DNA from: Lumbricus rubellus
Taxonomy: Eukaryota; Annelida; Clitellata; Crassiclitellata; Lumbricidae
DNA length: 64,000 nt
Assembly (NCBI GenBank): GCA_945859605.1
Contig: OX243816.1
Location: 43,476,246-43,540,245, forward strand
Reading direction: 5' to 3'
Both the position numbers and the translations under genes were made by a program. The notes beneath the pieces are model-generated. The model was not told the DNA's origin and made no database searches. It saw only the letters and a program-made list of their open reading frames with translations. Of the stretch, positions 29,368-40,500 are shown one piece after another. Each line of letters starts with the position of its first letter. Positions within the stretch are counted from its first letter, which is position 1.

Positions 29368-30373
29368 CACCGTGAGGCATAAAAAACAAAGCCCCTAGAA
29401 AATTGTTATAAATTATTGTAACAATATTCAAACAATGTCAATGAAATTCAGGAAATTTATAGCGAAATAGTAGGCAATGTAAACGGATTTTTAGTTTGTA
29501 CTCAAACTGTCCGCCTTCGCGAAGTCGCTAGCGCCATTCACGCACCGCCGAGTCAATAATTCGCTGGTCAAGATAGTTCCAAGTTTGCATAATTCTCTTA
29601 CGAAGATCTTCAACATCACGGACTGTGGTTTTGTAACCATTTCCTGCTTCTCGATTTCCTGCTTCTCGTAGCAATACTCAAAATGATCGTCTGTATGTAG
29701 CAGTTGGAACTCGAAAGAGAGATATTACAGCCGACCGCCTTTTATGCACACGTCCGACGTTTAGCAAATCCCAAATGGCATCAGTCGGTGTTTCTTCTCT
29801 GGGGCGCACGTCAATTCACTTTGTTAAACCGGGGTAAAAATCAACGGCCAACACTACGGAGATGTTTTTGCTCATGGAAGACCTTCTACCTTAAATTCGA
29901 GAACTCTGAATTTTACATTTCCCAGCAAGGTGGTACTCTAGCGTAGGCTACACCGTACAGAGTTCGAGAAACGGTTGCACTTCCGACGAATGAAACTCGA
30001 CTTGACTTCATAATTCCTACTCTATGGCCCCTAACAGCCCAGCTCTGAATCCTGTCGATTAAAAAATATGGGTATGCATGCAGGAAATGGTGTACAAAAC
30101 GAAGGTTCGTGATGTTGAAGATCTTCGTAAGCGAAATGAGAAAGCTTGGAACGATCTTGAACAGCAAATTTATTGACTAGGTGGTGCGTGAATGGCGCAA
30201 GGGACTTCGCGCATGCGTAGAAGCTAAAGGCAGACAGTTTGAGTACAAATTCATAATCTTTTTACATTGTCTGCTATTTGGCTATAATCTTCCAGAATTT
30301 CATTGACATTGCTTGAATATTGTTCAAATTATAACAATTTTTCTAGGGGCTTTGTTTTTTGTGCCTCCCGGTG
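29368..30373. mobile_element. inverted mariner-type relic (head-to-head 3' ends)
   Basis: The ends CACCGTGAGGCATAAAAAAC and GTTTTTTGTGCCTCCCGGTG are inverted and flanked by TA. The inverted similarity continues for about 200 bp or more on each side. It includes the end of a mariner transposase on both arms, one copy on each strand. It therefore looks like two inverted copies of one transposon end, not a simple internal deletion. Confidence 0.8.
30021..30177 (+). pseudogene. mariner-type transposase C-terminal fragment
   Basis: Reads APNSPALNPVD, stop, KIWVCMQEMVYKTKVRDVED, then LEQQIY. NSPDLNPVDYxIW and MQExVYxTK are diagnostic for the mariner family, just after the catalytic DDD/E. The in-frame stop replaces the conserved Tyr. 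A second, inverted copy of the last part lies at about 29545-29640. Confidence 0.8.
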
Positions 30374-30589
30374 TATGATAATTAGGCCTATACCCCTTCA
30401 CCACTGCGCCGAACAAATGCATGTATGTGTGTGGGCTTATATGCCTATGTATGTACAAGTATGTATGTATGTATGTTTGTGTGTATGTATATATGTATGT
30501 ATGCATGTATGTATGTATGTAGCATTTACGCCCCCCCTAACCAGAAATCCTGGATCCGCCCCTGGATATATCTATATATATAAAAATGT

Positions 30590-31030
30590 AACCGCGTTTG
30601 GCACCTGACGCAAGATCTCCGAACTTTCTTCATTGATTGCTTTGGAAACTTCACCAAAACGTTTAGTTCCAACACGGCCGGGTTGTGAGAATGATTTTTG
30701 GGGAAAAGCGCAATCTTTTAAGCTAAAAAAGCAACTTTGCAAATTCCGCCGTTTTCAACACACAGCCTACGTCCGTCAATAAGCCTTGCATACCAATTCA
30801 GGCATGTTTGTTCCGTAAATTTCTTTAGCGCATTTCATTACGGCCTTCGCATTTACGGCCTTCTTGCTCAAGCGTTTTATGGCGTGATCCGCGTGGCCAT
30901 CGCGGAGGGGGAGGGGAGGGGGAGAGGGAGGGGGAGGGGGAGGGGAGGGGAGGGGGAGGGGGACGAGGGAAGGGGAGGGGTAGGGAAGGGGAAGTCTTTT
31001 TTGCCACAGCAAAGCGTGGCTGGGTACAGC
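30590..31030. repeat. repeat copy with G-rich tail
   Basis: A second copy of the family at 23215-23625: CAACACGGCCGG, GCGCAATCTTTTAAG and AACTTTGCAA words, then a GGGGAGGGGGAGAGGG tract (30902-30990), ending GCGTGGCTGGGTACAGCTAG before an (AT)n run (31033-31073). The G-tract could form quadruplexes. Family not identified. Confidence 0.5.
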
Positions 31031-31032
31031 TA

Positions 31033-31076
<44 letters not shown>

Positions 31077-31136
31077 GCACGGCATTGCACGTACATAATT
31101 TATACAAACATAGACTATATATATACAGATAGACAA

Positions 31137-31273
31137 CATACATACATACATACATACATACATACATACATACATACATACATACATACATACATACATA
31201 CATACATACATACATACATACATACATACATACATACATACATACATACATACATACATACATACATACATAC
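31137..31273. repeat. (CATA)n microsatellite, left of the retrotransposon
   Basis: A pure tetranucleotide run that stops exactly at the 5' LTR. It continues in the same phase class after the 3' LTR (38643-38998), so the element split one array. Confidence 0.95.
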
Positions 31274-32281
31274 TGTCGTGGTTATATTAAATGATTATCA
31301 AATTAAACACTTGCTATGCATGTATAATTATTAATTATAGGTAGAAGTTAAGCTAGGCAATTTAATTGGCGAGTTTAGGTAATATGTGTGGCAACATATA
31401 AAATATTAATACATAAAACCAATGACTGCAGCTAAGCGTAATAACGAGTGGTCAAGGTTACCATGATAACAAAGGACGCTAAGCCTATTCGTGATTGGTG
31501 CAAACTGGAAGCGAATGACGTGACGATTTAAAAATGACGTCAGCGAAGTGGACGTTGAGAGTTTTGACTCTCTACAGGTATATCTGGAAATGGTGGTTGT
31601 TTCGCTGCGGTGATCAATCCAAAGTTGTGATTTTCAGAGTAGAGACGAAGGTAATTGAACTGTTCGGACTATCAACCGACAGTTCAAAGTATTGTGCATT
31701 CGGTGCAACGAAATTTGAATGAAAAATTTGCGTTGCTGCATAATAATCATCGTGTGAAGTGTGTGACACTTGCGAAGAAGACGAACTCTTAGGCAACGAT
31801 CTGAAGAGTCGGGTATTTTGAATCGGCTAGCGAACAGCTGATTCGGCGTGTGAAGTACGAGAGACGTTTGGTCAACTGGAGAAGAGCTGTGAGGTGAATG
31901 CGACGATTCATCTTGTGTGCAACTGATTCACGGCAAGATACGAGTAAGGCGTTTGGTGTGGTTGCTTCCATGACTGCATTTCAACCGTTTGATCAACATT
32001 CTTGACTGCGACGATTGGACGACGGAGAGAGCCGAAGACATTCGAGTTTCATACAACTCGACAGATAAGAGCAAATATAATATTTCCTAAGTAACTCGCC
32101 ACACTAGGTAAATAGGATTGTTATTTGTTTGTGTATTTGAATGCAATTGAATAACTTCATTATATATTTTTCATAAGAAAACTGGGAGTTCGTTGAATTT
32201 GGAAGAATTTCTAGAGTCAGTTAAACCCAACCGATTAACCACTAGGATAAAAAAAAGTGCCCTTTAACACGGGATACGACA
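31274..32281 (+). repeat. 5' LTR
   Basis: 1008 bp, TG...CA. It should carry promoter and poly(A) signals; a TATATA word lies near 32160 but was not proven to be the promoter. It is followed by ACTATGGGGTCCTACG, in which TGGGGTCC (32286-32293) could be a tRNA primer-binding site set 4 nt inside. I could not name the tRNA. Confidence 0.95.
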
Positions 32282-32620
32282 ACTATGGGGTCCTACGTTC
32301 CGGAATATTAAAACTGGATTTTAACTAACACTCGAAATATCAACGAACAATAATCTCAAGTATTGAAAATGTATAGTTTAAAAGTTATCGCTTTTGCGAT
32401 TGCGAAAGAACGACTTTATTAATAAGCGTTTACTCGATGCGAATTGTTTAGTAAAGGTTAAGGTCAAGCATACGATTAACCTCGCGTAACCATAGAGTAC
32501 GCATTTCAAGAGGAAACATTTTATTAATCTTATTTAAGATTATCTTTTGAAGAATTTAATTCTTGTATAGCGAAAGCTATTGGGAAATACTTGTTAACTG
32601 AGTAAACAAGTAAGTAGACC

Positions 32621-35600
32621 ATGTCGTCATTTGGAGAACATGAACAGTGGGTTAAACTCGCTAAAGAGATGGGAATGGAAGGTGATGAGTTGAAGACGTT
32701 TGTGCGTGATAGACAGCAGGAAGCAAGAGACGACAGACTGCGTGACCGAGAAGATCGAAGGCTTAAAGATGAGGCCGCGGCTGCAGAAATTAAAGCGACC
32801 AGAGCACGAGAAGAGGCACAAGAAGCCAGAGCACGAGAAGAGGCACAAGCAGCCAGAGCACAAGAATTAGAGTTAGCAAGAATAGCTGATGCTAGGCTTG
32901 AACGAGAACGAGAGGCGAATGACGCCAGACTGGAACGAGAATCGAATGATGCGAGATTAGTTCGTGAAGCGGCCGAATGTCAAGCCAGGAGAAATATGGA
33001 TCTTGAGGTCAAAAAGCTTGAGTGTGAATTGAGGATGAGAGAAATTGATTCTAGAAATAATCAGAATAATGGAGAAGCCACGTTCACAATGGTTGGCGAT
33101 GGTTCATACCAAGGAAACAATAACCACAACAGAGGAATGAAAGATATCAAATTCCCTGTATTCAATGAGAATAAAGATTGCTTGGATGCATATTTATTAA
33201 GATTCGAAAGGACATGCACGGCATACGAGATAGCAACAGAAAATTGGTCTCTGATGCTAGCCAAGCATCTTGAAGGAAAAGCGTTAGAGGTATATCAAAG
33301 AATGTCATCTGAGGAGACACAAGATTACGAGTGTTTGAAAAGACATCTGTTAAAAAGGTTTCAATTAACAGAGGGTGGATATCGTAACAAATTTAAGATG
33401 AGTAAAATGGAGTCAGGTGAAACACCTACAGATTTTGTGCATAGGTTGAGGAGATATATGCAACAGTGGTTACTTCAAGCTGGATTCGAGAAAACCTACG
33501 AAGGAATGGAGAACTTATTATTAAGAGATCAGTTCTACCTCACGTGTAGCAATGAACTTAAGATGTTCCTCAAAGAAAGAGGCAAGATGAGTCTAGAGGA
33601 CACCTTGAACTGTGCCGAGTCTTATATCGAGGCGCACGGATATAAATACACAGAAAGTAATCTAAGGCCTCCAGTGAAATTCAGTAACGAAAGGCCGAAT
33701 GTGAAACCGTTCGACGATAAATCAAGAGAGAGGTTCAATGGAAACATAAATAGAGGACGAGGAGACATGAAACAGAACAGGGAGACGAATCATAATGGAA
33801 GTATGAATAGAGGATTTAGTAGAGAAAGAGAACAGGCGGCTGAGCACAAGATAACTTGCTTCTCATGTGGCCGAATCGGACACAAATTTTATGATTGTTT
33901 ACACAAACAAAAGGGAGTTGTTAAACATACTGCGGCGGCTATACAAGTATATGAGAATAGGGCGTACAAGATAGCGCAAGCAAACGAAGAGTTGAAACTA
34001 AATGAAGTTGAAAAGGAGGAAGAACGTAAAAAGGAATTACCGATACAGTTGGCAGCAAGTACAATGGTTACTGATCGGAGAGATGATGGCGATGACCTTG
34101 AGAATAAAAATGAAGGTCAGCTAAAGGTGAACGGTGTGATTGCCAGTTGTCTATATGACTCTGGGTCAAGCACATGTATTGTCAAGAGATCACTGGTAAA
34201 TGATGTTGATTTCACAGGAAGAGAAGCCCAATGCATATTAATCGATGGGACATTGAGAAATTTTCCGACAGCAAAGGTTAATATTGAAAGTGAGTATTTT
34301 ACAGGAAACGTTGAAGCAATGGTAATGGAAGAACCGGTGAAACCAGTAATTATCGGTAGGATGAAGGGACTAAAATATCTGGTAGTGAAAGAAACTACAG
34401 ATAACATGATAAACTGTGATCGGAGTGATACAGATGATAACGAGAATAGAGAGGATAGATTAAAAAAGATTCAGAAATCTTTAAGTGTTGAGTCACAAGG
34501 ACAAAGTGACAAAAAGAAAGTTCATTTTGCGAGTGAAGTCACAAGTGAATTAAATGATGATGTAACGGATGACGTCATAGAGAATGATGATGTGTGTCAA
34601 ACGACAGCAGCAGTTGAAACCAGAGCGGAATCAAAGAAAGTAACAAAATACAAACAGTTGAAAGTTACTGAGATGCCGGATTTAAATGTATCAACAAAAG
34701 AAATTAAAGAGTTACAAAACAAAGATGAGACTTTGAAGAAGTTTTGGGATAAAGCAATTGATTGGAGTGGTGATGACAGTGTAACAGAGAAAGTTCTTTA
34801 TGTGAAGAAGAACGGATTTTTGTATAGGAGATTCATGGAGACAACGGAAGATGATGCGAAGTGGCAGTTAATGGTCCCGAAGGAACTTAGAGGTAAAGTA
34901 TTAGCCGTGGCCCATAACTCGCTATTGTCAGCACATTTGGGTATGAAGAAAACCCATGATAAAATTGTGAATGAATTTTATTGGCCATCGATAGGACAAG
35001 AAATTAAAAGGTATGTCCTGAGTTGTGATATATGCCAAAAGTCGGTGGATAAAAAGGTGAGCCACAGAGCACCGATGGGACATCTTCCGGTACTGGATGT
35101 ACCATTCAAACATGTCTGTGTAGACATTATCGGAGTGATAGAACCTATGTCATCAAGAGGTTATCGCTATATATTAACGATAGTGGATTTGAGTACCAGA
35201 TACCCAGAAGCGATTCCACTGAAAGGAATAACTACAGAGGAGGTGGCGGAAGCCTTGTTCAATTTTTATTGTCGCATGGGTGTTCCTCAGAAAATCCATA
35301 CTGACAGAGGGAGCCAATTCACTTCAGAGTTGATGGCTGAAGTTAACAAGATGTTGTTAATCAAGCACACTTTCACTAGCCCTTACCATGCTATGGGAAA
35401 TGGATGTGTGGAGAGACTTAACGGAACAATAAAAGCAACGTTGAGGAAGCTAATAGGAGAACAGGTCAAGGAATGGGACAGGTTCTTAGCACCATTATTA
35501 TTCGCGTTACGAGACACTGTACACGAAAGTCATGGGTTCACACCCTTTGAATTAATTTTTGGAAGGTCATGCAGAGGACCAATACAGATATTAAAGGAAC

Positions 35601-37471
35601 TCTGGACAAATGAGAAAGTGGATGATGAAGTAAAAGATGTTTATACATACATGACCGATTTGAGAGAAAGAATAGAAGAAACATGTGATATGGCACAGAA
35701 GGCCATACACAAAGCAAATGAAAAGTATAAGAAGTATTATGATAAGAAAGCACGTTACAGAGAGTTGAAAATAGGAGATAAAGTTTTATTACTGTTACCC
35801 AGTTGTAACAATAAGATGCTTGTAAAATGGCAAGGACCATTTGTAGTCAGAGAGAAAATAGGAGATTATGATTACAAAGTGGAAATTGATGGTGGAAAAC
35901 TCAAAACATATCACATCAATATACTAAAGAAGTACTACGAGAGAAAGGGAGAAAGTAATGATGTAGAAACGTCAGCATACATATCGGCGATAGTACATGA
36001 TGGTAAAGATGGTGAAGATGAAGAAGAAGAGATATTAAGCTTATATGTAAGTAAACAAACGGAGACTTACAAAGATGTGGATATCAATCCTAAATTGACG
36101 GAAAAACAGAAAAGAGAATTAGGGGAACTACTGAAAGAACATGAGGACATATTCAGTGATAAGCCAGGAAGGACAGATATGGTAAAGCATGAGATTCATC
36201 TGACGAGTGATGAGCCAATTCGGTTACGAGCTTATCCAACGCCATATCACCTCCAAGCGGAGATAAACAAAGAATTAGAGACGATGCTAGATAATGGAAT
36301 TATAGAAAGATCGGAAGCAGCGTATGCAGCGCCGCTTGTAGTTGTTAAGAAGTCAGATGGAAGTAACAGACTTTGCTGTAATTATAAACAACTCAACAAA
36401 GTGACAGTATTCGATCCAGAACCGATGATGTCGAATGAGGATATTTTCAATAAACTCAGTGGAAGTAAAATCTATAGCAAGTTCGATTTCTGTAAAGGGT
36501 ATTGGCAGATACCAATGAGCGAAGAATCAAAAGACTTAACCACATTCATCTGTGCAAGCGGATTATATAAGTTCAATGTGTTACCATTTGGACTAGTCAA
36601 TAGCGCGTCCAGTTATAATCGCTTGATACGGAAAATATTACATGGAACTGAAAATCTAGAAAGTTATGTCGACGATATTCTTGCTCATACGAAAGGATGG
36701 GACGAACACATGAAGACGTTAAGAGAGTTTTTCACAAGAGTGAGAAAAGCTCATTTGACATTGAAACCGAAGAAATGTTCACTAGGATATGGCAAGATAG
36801 ATTTCCTAGGCCATACATTGAACAACGACGATATAAGCCCTAAGGGAGAATCTATTGACAAGATTGTGGAAATGCCACAGCCTAAGACGAAGAAGCAAGT
36901 GAGAAGCTTTTTAGGAGCGATAAATTACTATCGAAAGTTTATTCCACATTGTGCAGAATTGATGGCACCGTTGAGCGACTTGACTAAAAAGTTAGCTCCT
37001 AACAATGTTGAATGGAACCAAGAGTTAGGTGAAAGTTTTGAGCAGTTGAAAGAAGCACTAGCTAAGACACCAATCCTTAGGTTACCAGACTTGGAGAAAG
37101 AATTTATAATACAGACAGATGCATCAGGAAAAGGGATAGGTTGTGTTCTTATTCAACAATATGAAGGAATAAACCATCCGATAGCATATGCGAGTAGAAA
37201 ACTGTTGGAAAGAGAGATGCGATATTCAGTTGAGGAAAGAGAATGTTTAGCCATAATGTGGGGAATCAGTAGATTTGATCGATATTTGTGTGGAAGAGAG
37301 TTTGTGATCGAGACGGACCACTGTGGACTACAGTATATGAAAGAAGGGAGGATGAAGAATGCAAGAGTCATGAGGTGGAGCCTCGCCCTTCAAAATTATT
37401 GTTTTACAATACGTTACATTAAGGGATGTAATAACGTAATGTCCGATTATTTAAGTAGAGGATTAACCTAA
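32621..37471 (+). CDS. gag-pol: Gag-Pol polyprotein, integrase-before-RT order
   Basis: One uninterrupted ORF of 1616 residues. The N-terminus (about 20-150) is a charged coiled coil (many RE/AR repeats), followed by a Gag core (about 160-370). A CCHC zinc knuckle is at C413, C416, H421, C426. The aspartic protease motif is D513-S-G-S. The integrase zinc site is H765-X6-H772-X29-C802-X2-C805, the catalytic triad is D835, D895, E931 (DD35E), and a GPF motif (KWQGPF) follows. The reverse transcriptase comes next, with FDFCKGYWQI, LPFGL and YVDD at 1349-1352. RNase H starts with TDASGKG (D1500) and ends near LSRGLT. Gag and Pol are fused in one frame, so no frameshift is needed. All catalytic residues are in place. 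The ATG at 32621 is the first in frame after the LTR. Confidence 0.97.
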   Translation: MSSFGEHEQWVKLAKEMGMEGDELKTFVRDRQQEARDDRLRDREDRRLKDEAAAAEIKATRAREEAQEARAREEAQAARAQELELARIADARLEREREANDARLERESNDARLVREAAECQARRNMDLEVKKLECELRMREIDSRNNQNNGEATFTMVGDGSYQGNNNHNRGMKDIKFPVFNENKDCLDAYLLRFERTCTAYEIATENWSLMLAKHLEGKALEVYQRMSSEETQDYECLKRHLLKRFQLTEGGYRNKFKMSKMESGETPTDFVHRLRRYMQQWLLQAGFEKTYEGMENLLLRDQFYLTCSNELKMFLKERGKMSLEDTLNCAESYIEAHGYKYTESNLRPPVKFSNERPNVKPFDDKSRERFNGNINRGRGDMKQNRETNHNGSMNRGFSREREQAAEHKITCFSCGRIGHKFYDCLHKQKGVVKHTAAAIQVYENRAYKIAQANEELKLNEVEKEEERKKELPIQLAASTMVTDRRDDGDDLENKNEGQLKVNGVIASCLYDSGSSTCIVKRSLVNDVDFTGREAQCILIDGTLRNFPTAKVNIESEYFTGNVEAMVMEEPVKPVIIGRMKGLKYLVVKETTDNMINCDRSDTDDNENREDRLKKIQKSLSVESQGQSDKKKVHFASEVTSELNDDVTDDVIENDDVCQTTAAVETRAESKKVTKYKQLKVTEMPDLNVSTKEIKELQNKDETLKKFWDKAIDWSGDDSVTEKVLYVKKNGFLYRRFMETTEDDAKWQLMVPKELRGKVLAVAHNSLLSAHLGMKKTHDKIVNEFYWPSIGQEIKRYVLSCDICQKSVDKKVSHRAPMGHLPVLDVPFKHVCVDIIGVIEPMSSRGYRYILTIVDLSTRYPEAIPLKGITTEEVAEALFNFYCRMGVPQKIHTDRGSQFTSELMAEVNKMLLIKHTFTSPYHAMGNGCVERLNGTIKATLRKLIGEQVKEWDRFLAPLLFALRDTVHESHGFTPFELIFGRSCRGPIQILKELWTNEKVDDEVKDVYTYMTDLRERIEETCDMAQKAIHKANEKYKKYYDKKARYRELKIGDKVLLLLPSCNNKMLVKWQGPFVVREKIGDYDYKVEIDGGKLKTYHINILKKYYERKGESNDVETSAYISAIVHDGKDGEDEEEEILSLYVSKQTETYKDVDINPKLTEKQKRELGELLKEHEDIFSDKPGRTDMVKHEIHLTSDEPIRLRAYPTPYHLQAEINKELETMLDNGIIERSEAAYAAPLVVVKKSDGSNRLCCNYKQLNKVTVFDPEPMMSNEDIFNKLSGSKIYSKFDFCKGYWQIPMSEESKDLTTFICASGLYKFNVLPFGLVNSASSYNRLIRKILHGTENLESYVDDILAHTKGWDEHMKTLREFFTRVRKAHLTLKPKKCSLGYGKIDFLGHTLNNDDISPKGESIDKIVEMPQPKTKKQVRSFLGAINYYRKFIPHCAELMAPLSDLTKKLAPNNVEWNQELGESFEQLKEALAKTPILRLPDLEKEFIIQTDASGKGIGCVLIQQYEGINHPIAYASRKLLEREMRYSVEERECLAIMWGISRFDRYLCGREFVIETDHCGLQYMKEGRMKNARVMRWSLALQNYCFTIRYIKGCNNVMSDYLSRGLT

Positions 37472-37620
37472 GATTTAAGTAAATCAATGGTGATACTATA
37501 GGTAGATAAGAAGTAGTTGTGTTATGTTGTGATGTTGTGTAAAGTAGTATAAGCATAGGCATAAGCAGTTATTGTAATTTGATAATTAGATAAGTTGATA
37601 AAGCCTGTGTACAGACTTTT

Positions 37621-37634
37621 GAAGAAAGGGTATT
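37621..37634 (+). promoter_or_regulatory. polypurine tract before the 3' LTR
   Basis: GAAGAAAGGG followed by TATT directly adjoins the 3' LTR. It is the expected primer for plus-strand synthesis, though the TATT between the purines and the LTR is not typical. Confidence 0.6.
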
Positions 37635-38642
37635 TGTCGTGGTTATATTAAATGATTATCAAATTAAACACTTGCTATGCATGTATAATTATTAATTATA
37701 GGTAGAAGTTAAGCTAGGCAATTTAATTGGCGAGTTTAGGTAATATGTGTGGCAACATATAAAATATTAATACATAAAACCAATGACTGCAGCTAAGCGT
37801 AATAACGAGTGGTCAAGGTTACCATGATAACAAAGGACGCTAAGCCTATTCGTGATTGGTGCAAACTGGAAGCGAATGACGTGACGATTTAAAAATGACG
37901 TCAGCGAAGTGGACGTTGAGAGTTTTGACTCTCTACAGGTATATCTGGAAATGGTGGTTGTTTCGCTGCGGTGATCAATCCAAAGTTGTGATTTTCAGAG
38001 TAGAGACGAAGGTAATTGAACTGTTCGGACTATCAACCGACAGTTCAAAGTATTGTGCATTCGGTGCAACGAAATTTGAATGAAAAATTTGCGTTGCTGC
38101 ATAATAATCATCGTGTGAAGTGTGTGACACTTGCGAAGAAGACGAACTCTTAGGCAACGATCTGAAGAGTCGGGTATTTTGAATCGGCTAGCGAACAGCT
38201 GATTCGGCGTGTGAAGTACGAGAGACGTTTGGTCAACTGGAGAAGAGCTGTGAGGTGAATGCGACGATTCATCTTGTGTGCAACTGATTCACGGCAAGAT
38301 ACGAGTAAGGCGTTTGGTGTGGTTGCTTCCATGACTGCATTTCAACCGTTTGATCAACATTCTTGACTGCGACGATTGGACGACGGAGAGAGCCGAAGAC
38401 ATTCGAGTTTCATACAACTCGACAGATAAGAGCAAATATAATATTTCCTAAGTAACTCGCCACACTAGGTAAATAGGATTGTTATTTGTTTGTGTATTTG
38501 AATGCAATTGAATAACTTCATTATATATTTTTCATAAGAAAACTGGGAGTTCGTTGAATTTGGAAGAATTTCTAGAGTCAGTTAAACCCAACCGATTAAC
38601 CACTAGGATAAAAAAAAGTGCCCTTTAACACGGGATACGACA
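37635..38642 (+). repeat. 3' LTR
   Basis: 1008 bp, apparently identical to the 5' LTR at an offset of 6361 bp throughout, including the A8 run near its end. Confidence 0.95.
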
Positions 38643-38998
38643 CATACATACATACATACATACATACATACATACATACATACATACATACATACATACA
38701 TACATACATACATACATACATACATACATACATACATACATACATACATAGTTACATACATAGTTACATACATACATGCATGCATACATACATACATACA
38801 TACATACATACATACATACATACATACATACATACATACATACATACATACATACATACATACATACATACATACATACATACATACATACATACATACA
38901 TACATACATACATACATACATACATACATACATACATACATACATACATACATACATACATACATACATACATACATACATACATACATACATACATA
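38643..38998. repeat. (CATA)n microsatellite, right of the retrotransposon
   Basis: The continuation of the array at 31137-31273, with GTTA and GCATGCATG interruptions near 38750-38785. Confidence 0.95.
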
Positions 38999-39003
38999 GT
39001 TAC

Positions 39004-39193
39004 CAGTGGCGGCGCCAGCCATACAATTTTGGCAGGTAGAGTCAAGGTCGTAGGGCCTACCAGTCATTCAGTAGGTCTAAAAAAGTAAATGCATAGAAAA
39101 GATTAAAATTCCAGACAATTTTTGGCAGGCCATAAGGCAGGTCATAAGCAAAATAGGCAGCAGGTAAAATGACCTACCGTAGCACCGCCACTG
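39004..39193. mobile_element. small inverted-repeat element (190 bp)
   Basis: The ends CAGTGGCGGCGCCAG and AGCACCGCCACTG are inverted imperfectly and repeated GGCAGGT words lie inside. No convincing target duplication was seen. Probably a hAT-like derivative. Confidence 0.55.
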
Positions 39194-39292
39194 AACGAAT
39201 TCTTTGTGTAATGACCAACGAAAGCGAAATCGACTTGACCTAGTAGTCTTTCATTCCCGGCTTCCTCCTGTGAGACTTGCTCAGCGCATGTA

Positions 39293-40283
39293 CAGGGTGG
39301 TTCAGCATAAATGTCCCGACTTTGAACGCGTATAACTTCCCCAATTTTTGGAATTCATTTATACTTTATGCGTCAAATTAAAGGTATTTCATTCTAGTAT
39401 TTACACTGAAAAGGTCGAACTGGTGCTTGTTTAGGTTTCAATTACATGCTTGGAACAGCGCTAGCTACCATATTTTGCTGTTTTCTATGACATAAAATGG
39501 CGCCGTCTTCCCGGGATATTCACAAATCGTTTTTTGCTAACGCGCACATAGACACAATTATTTTAGGTGTTTGTAGGAGTCTCTCTCATGAATATCCTCT
39601 TTTCGCTAAACCATTTTCTTTCAATTTTATCAACGGCCGTGCGCACTGCCACGCGCTGCTTTAGACGCAAAGAAACGGCTGTCTCGCAATAGCCGTTTCT
39701 TTGCGTCAGTGTTTTAGTGCTGTTGGACATCACGCTGACAAATAACTTTAGATCATCTTTTAGGATACGGTGTTTCTAGGACTACTTGTATCGCGCGGAA
39801 TGACCTGGAGAGATTTGTTTATAGGGCCTGCCCGGGTAATTGTCTTGACGGCTAATTTACTCGGACACAAGAGCAATGTTAGCGGATATGAACTCCGTAA
39901 TTCCCATGGTTTACGATTAGAAAGTCCTGTTTTCATCAATTTTCCGTAGCAGATAATTCAAGGTATTGTTTATTCCATCCACTGTTAGAAAATTCGTTAA
40001 TCATTTCAGCCGAATTAAATCCCTTGTCAGTTCTGAAAATTAAGATCAAAACGCAATCACCGTCTTTCAACGGCGCCAGATCGCGTCATAGAAAACAACA
40101 AAATATGGTAGCTAGCGCTGTTCCGAGCATATAATTAAAACCTAAATTTGTACCAGTTCCATTTTTTCAGTGCAAATACTAGAGTGAAATACCTTTTATT
40201 TGACGTATAAAGTAAAAATAAATTCCACAAATTGGCGAAGTTATAAGCGTGCAAAGTCGGGACATTTATGCTGGACCACCCTG
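39293..40283. mobile_element. long-TIR mariner-like element (991 bp)
   Basis: Starts CAGGGTGGTTCAGCATAAAT and ends ATTTATGCTGGACCACCCTG, flanked by TA on both sides. Inverted similarity extends about 210 bp inward, to TATGGTAGCTAGCGCTGTTCC. The core (about 39510-40080) shows no transposase reading frame; an inverted GCAAAGAAACGGCT pair lies within it. Confidence 0.85.
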
Positions 40284-40500
40284 TACATGTAGTGCGTACT
40301 AGTACTACAATGGTTTTCCTGTGCGTTTCATCGAACATTTTAGGTTTTCTCTGCCAACAGTAGCCTACTGTCGCCATCTGCCGAGTCGCCCGGGTTCCCT
40401 GGCTTAAACGGGCAGAATCTTATTCATTTATTTTTATTATCTCTTTATTTATTTATTTCTCGCATTTGCCATAACGAACCTTCAAGTCCCCTACTCATAG

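Larger units (their letters stand above)
28155..30564. mobile_element. possible composite hAT-like element, GGATCC family
   Basis: The left end CAGGCGCGGATTCAG and right end CTGGATCCGCCCCTG are inverted and resemble the 7013-7354 element. Both have runs of C next to CTAAACC/CTAACC inside. The flanks GATGATAT and GATATATC do not match, so these may be two separate partial copies. A TACA microsatellite and a mariner relic lie between them. Confidence 0.45.
31274..38642 (+). mobile_element. complete Gmr1-like Ty3/gypsy LTR retrotransposon (7369 bp)
   Basis: Two 1008-bp LTRs bound one 1616-codon ORF. The LTRs start TGTCGTGG, end ATACGACA, and look identical base for base. CATAC precedes the 5' LTR and follows the 3' LTR, a 5-bp target duplication that is ambiguous because the target is a CATA microsatellite. 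The pol order is protease-integrase-RT-RNase H, as in Ty1/copia, while the RT and integrase are Ty3/gypsy in type. This is the Gmr1-like arrangement described from deuterostomes. No env: only 163 bp lie between the ORF stop and the 3' LTR. Identical LTRs and an intact ORF point to a very recent insertion and possibly an active element. Confidence 0.95.

Noticed and set aside
28856..29431. Long open frames with MYVC or YIHT repeats, also at 31030, 38603, 45000 and 55137
   Set aside because: They come from the 4-bp period of TACA/ATGT microsatellites, which leaves several frames open on both strands; no start context or conservation.
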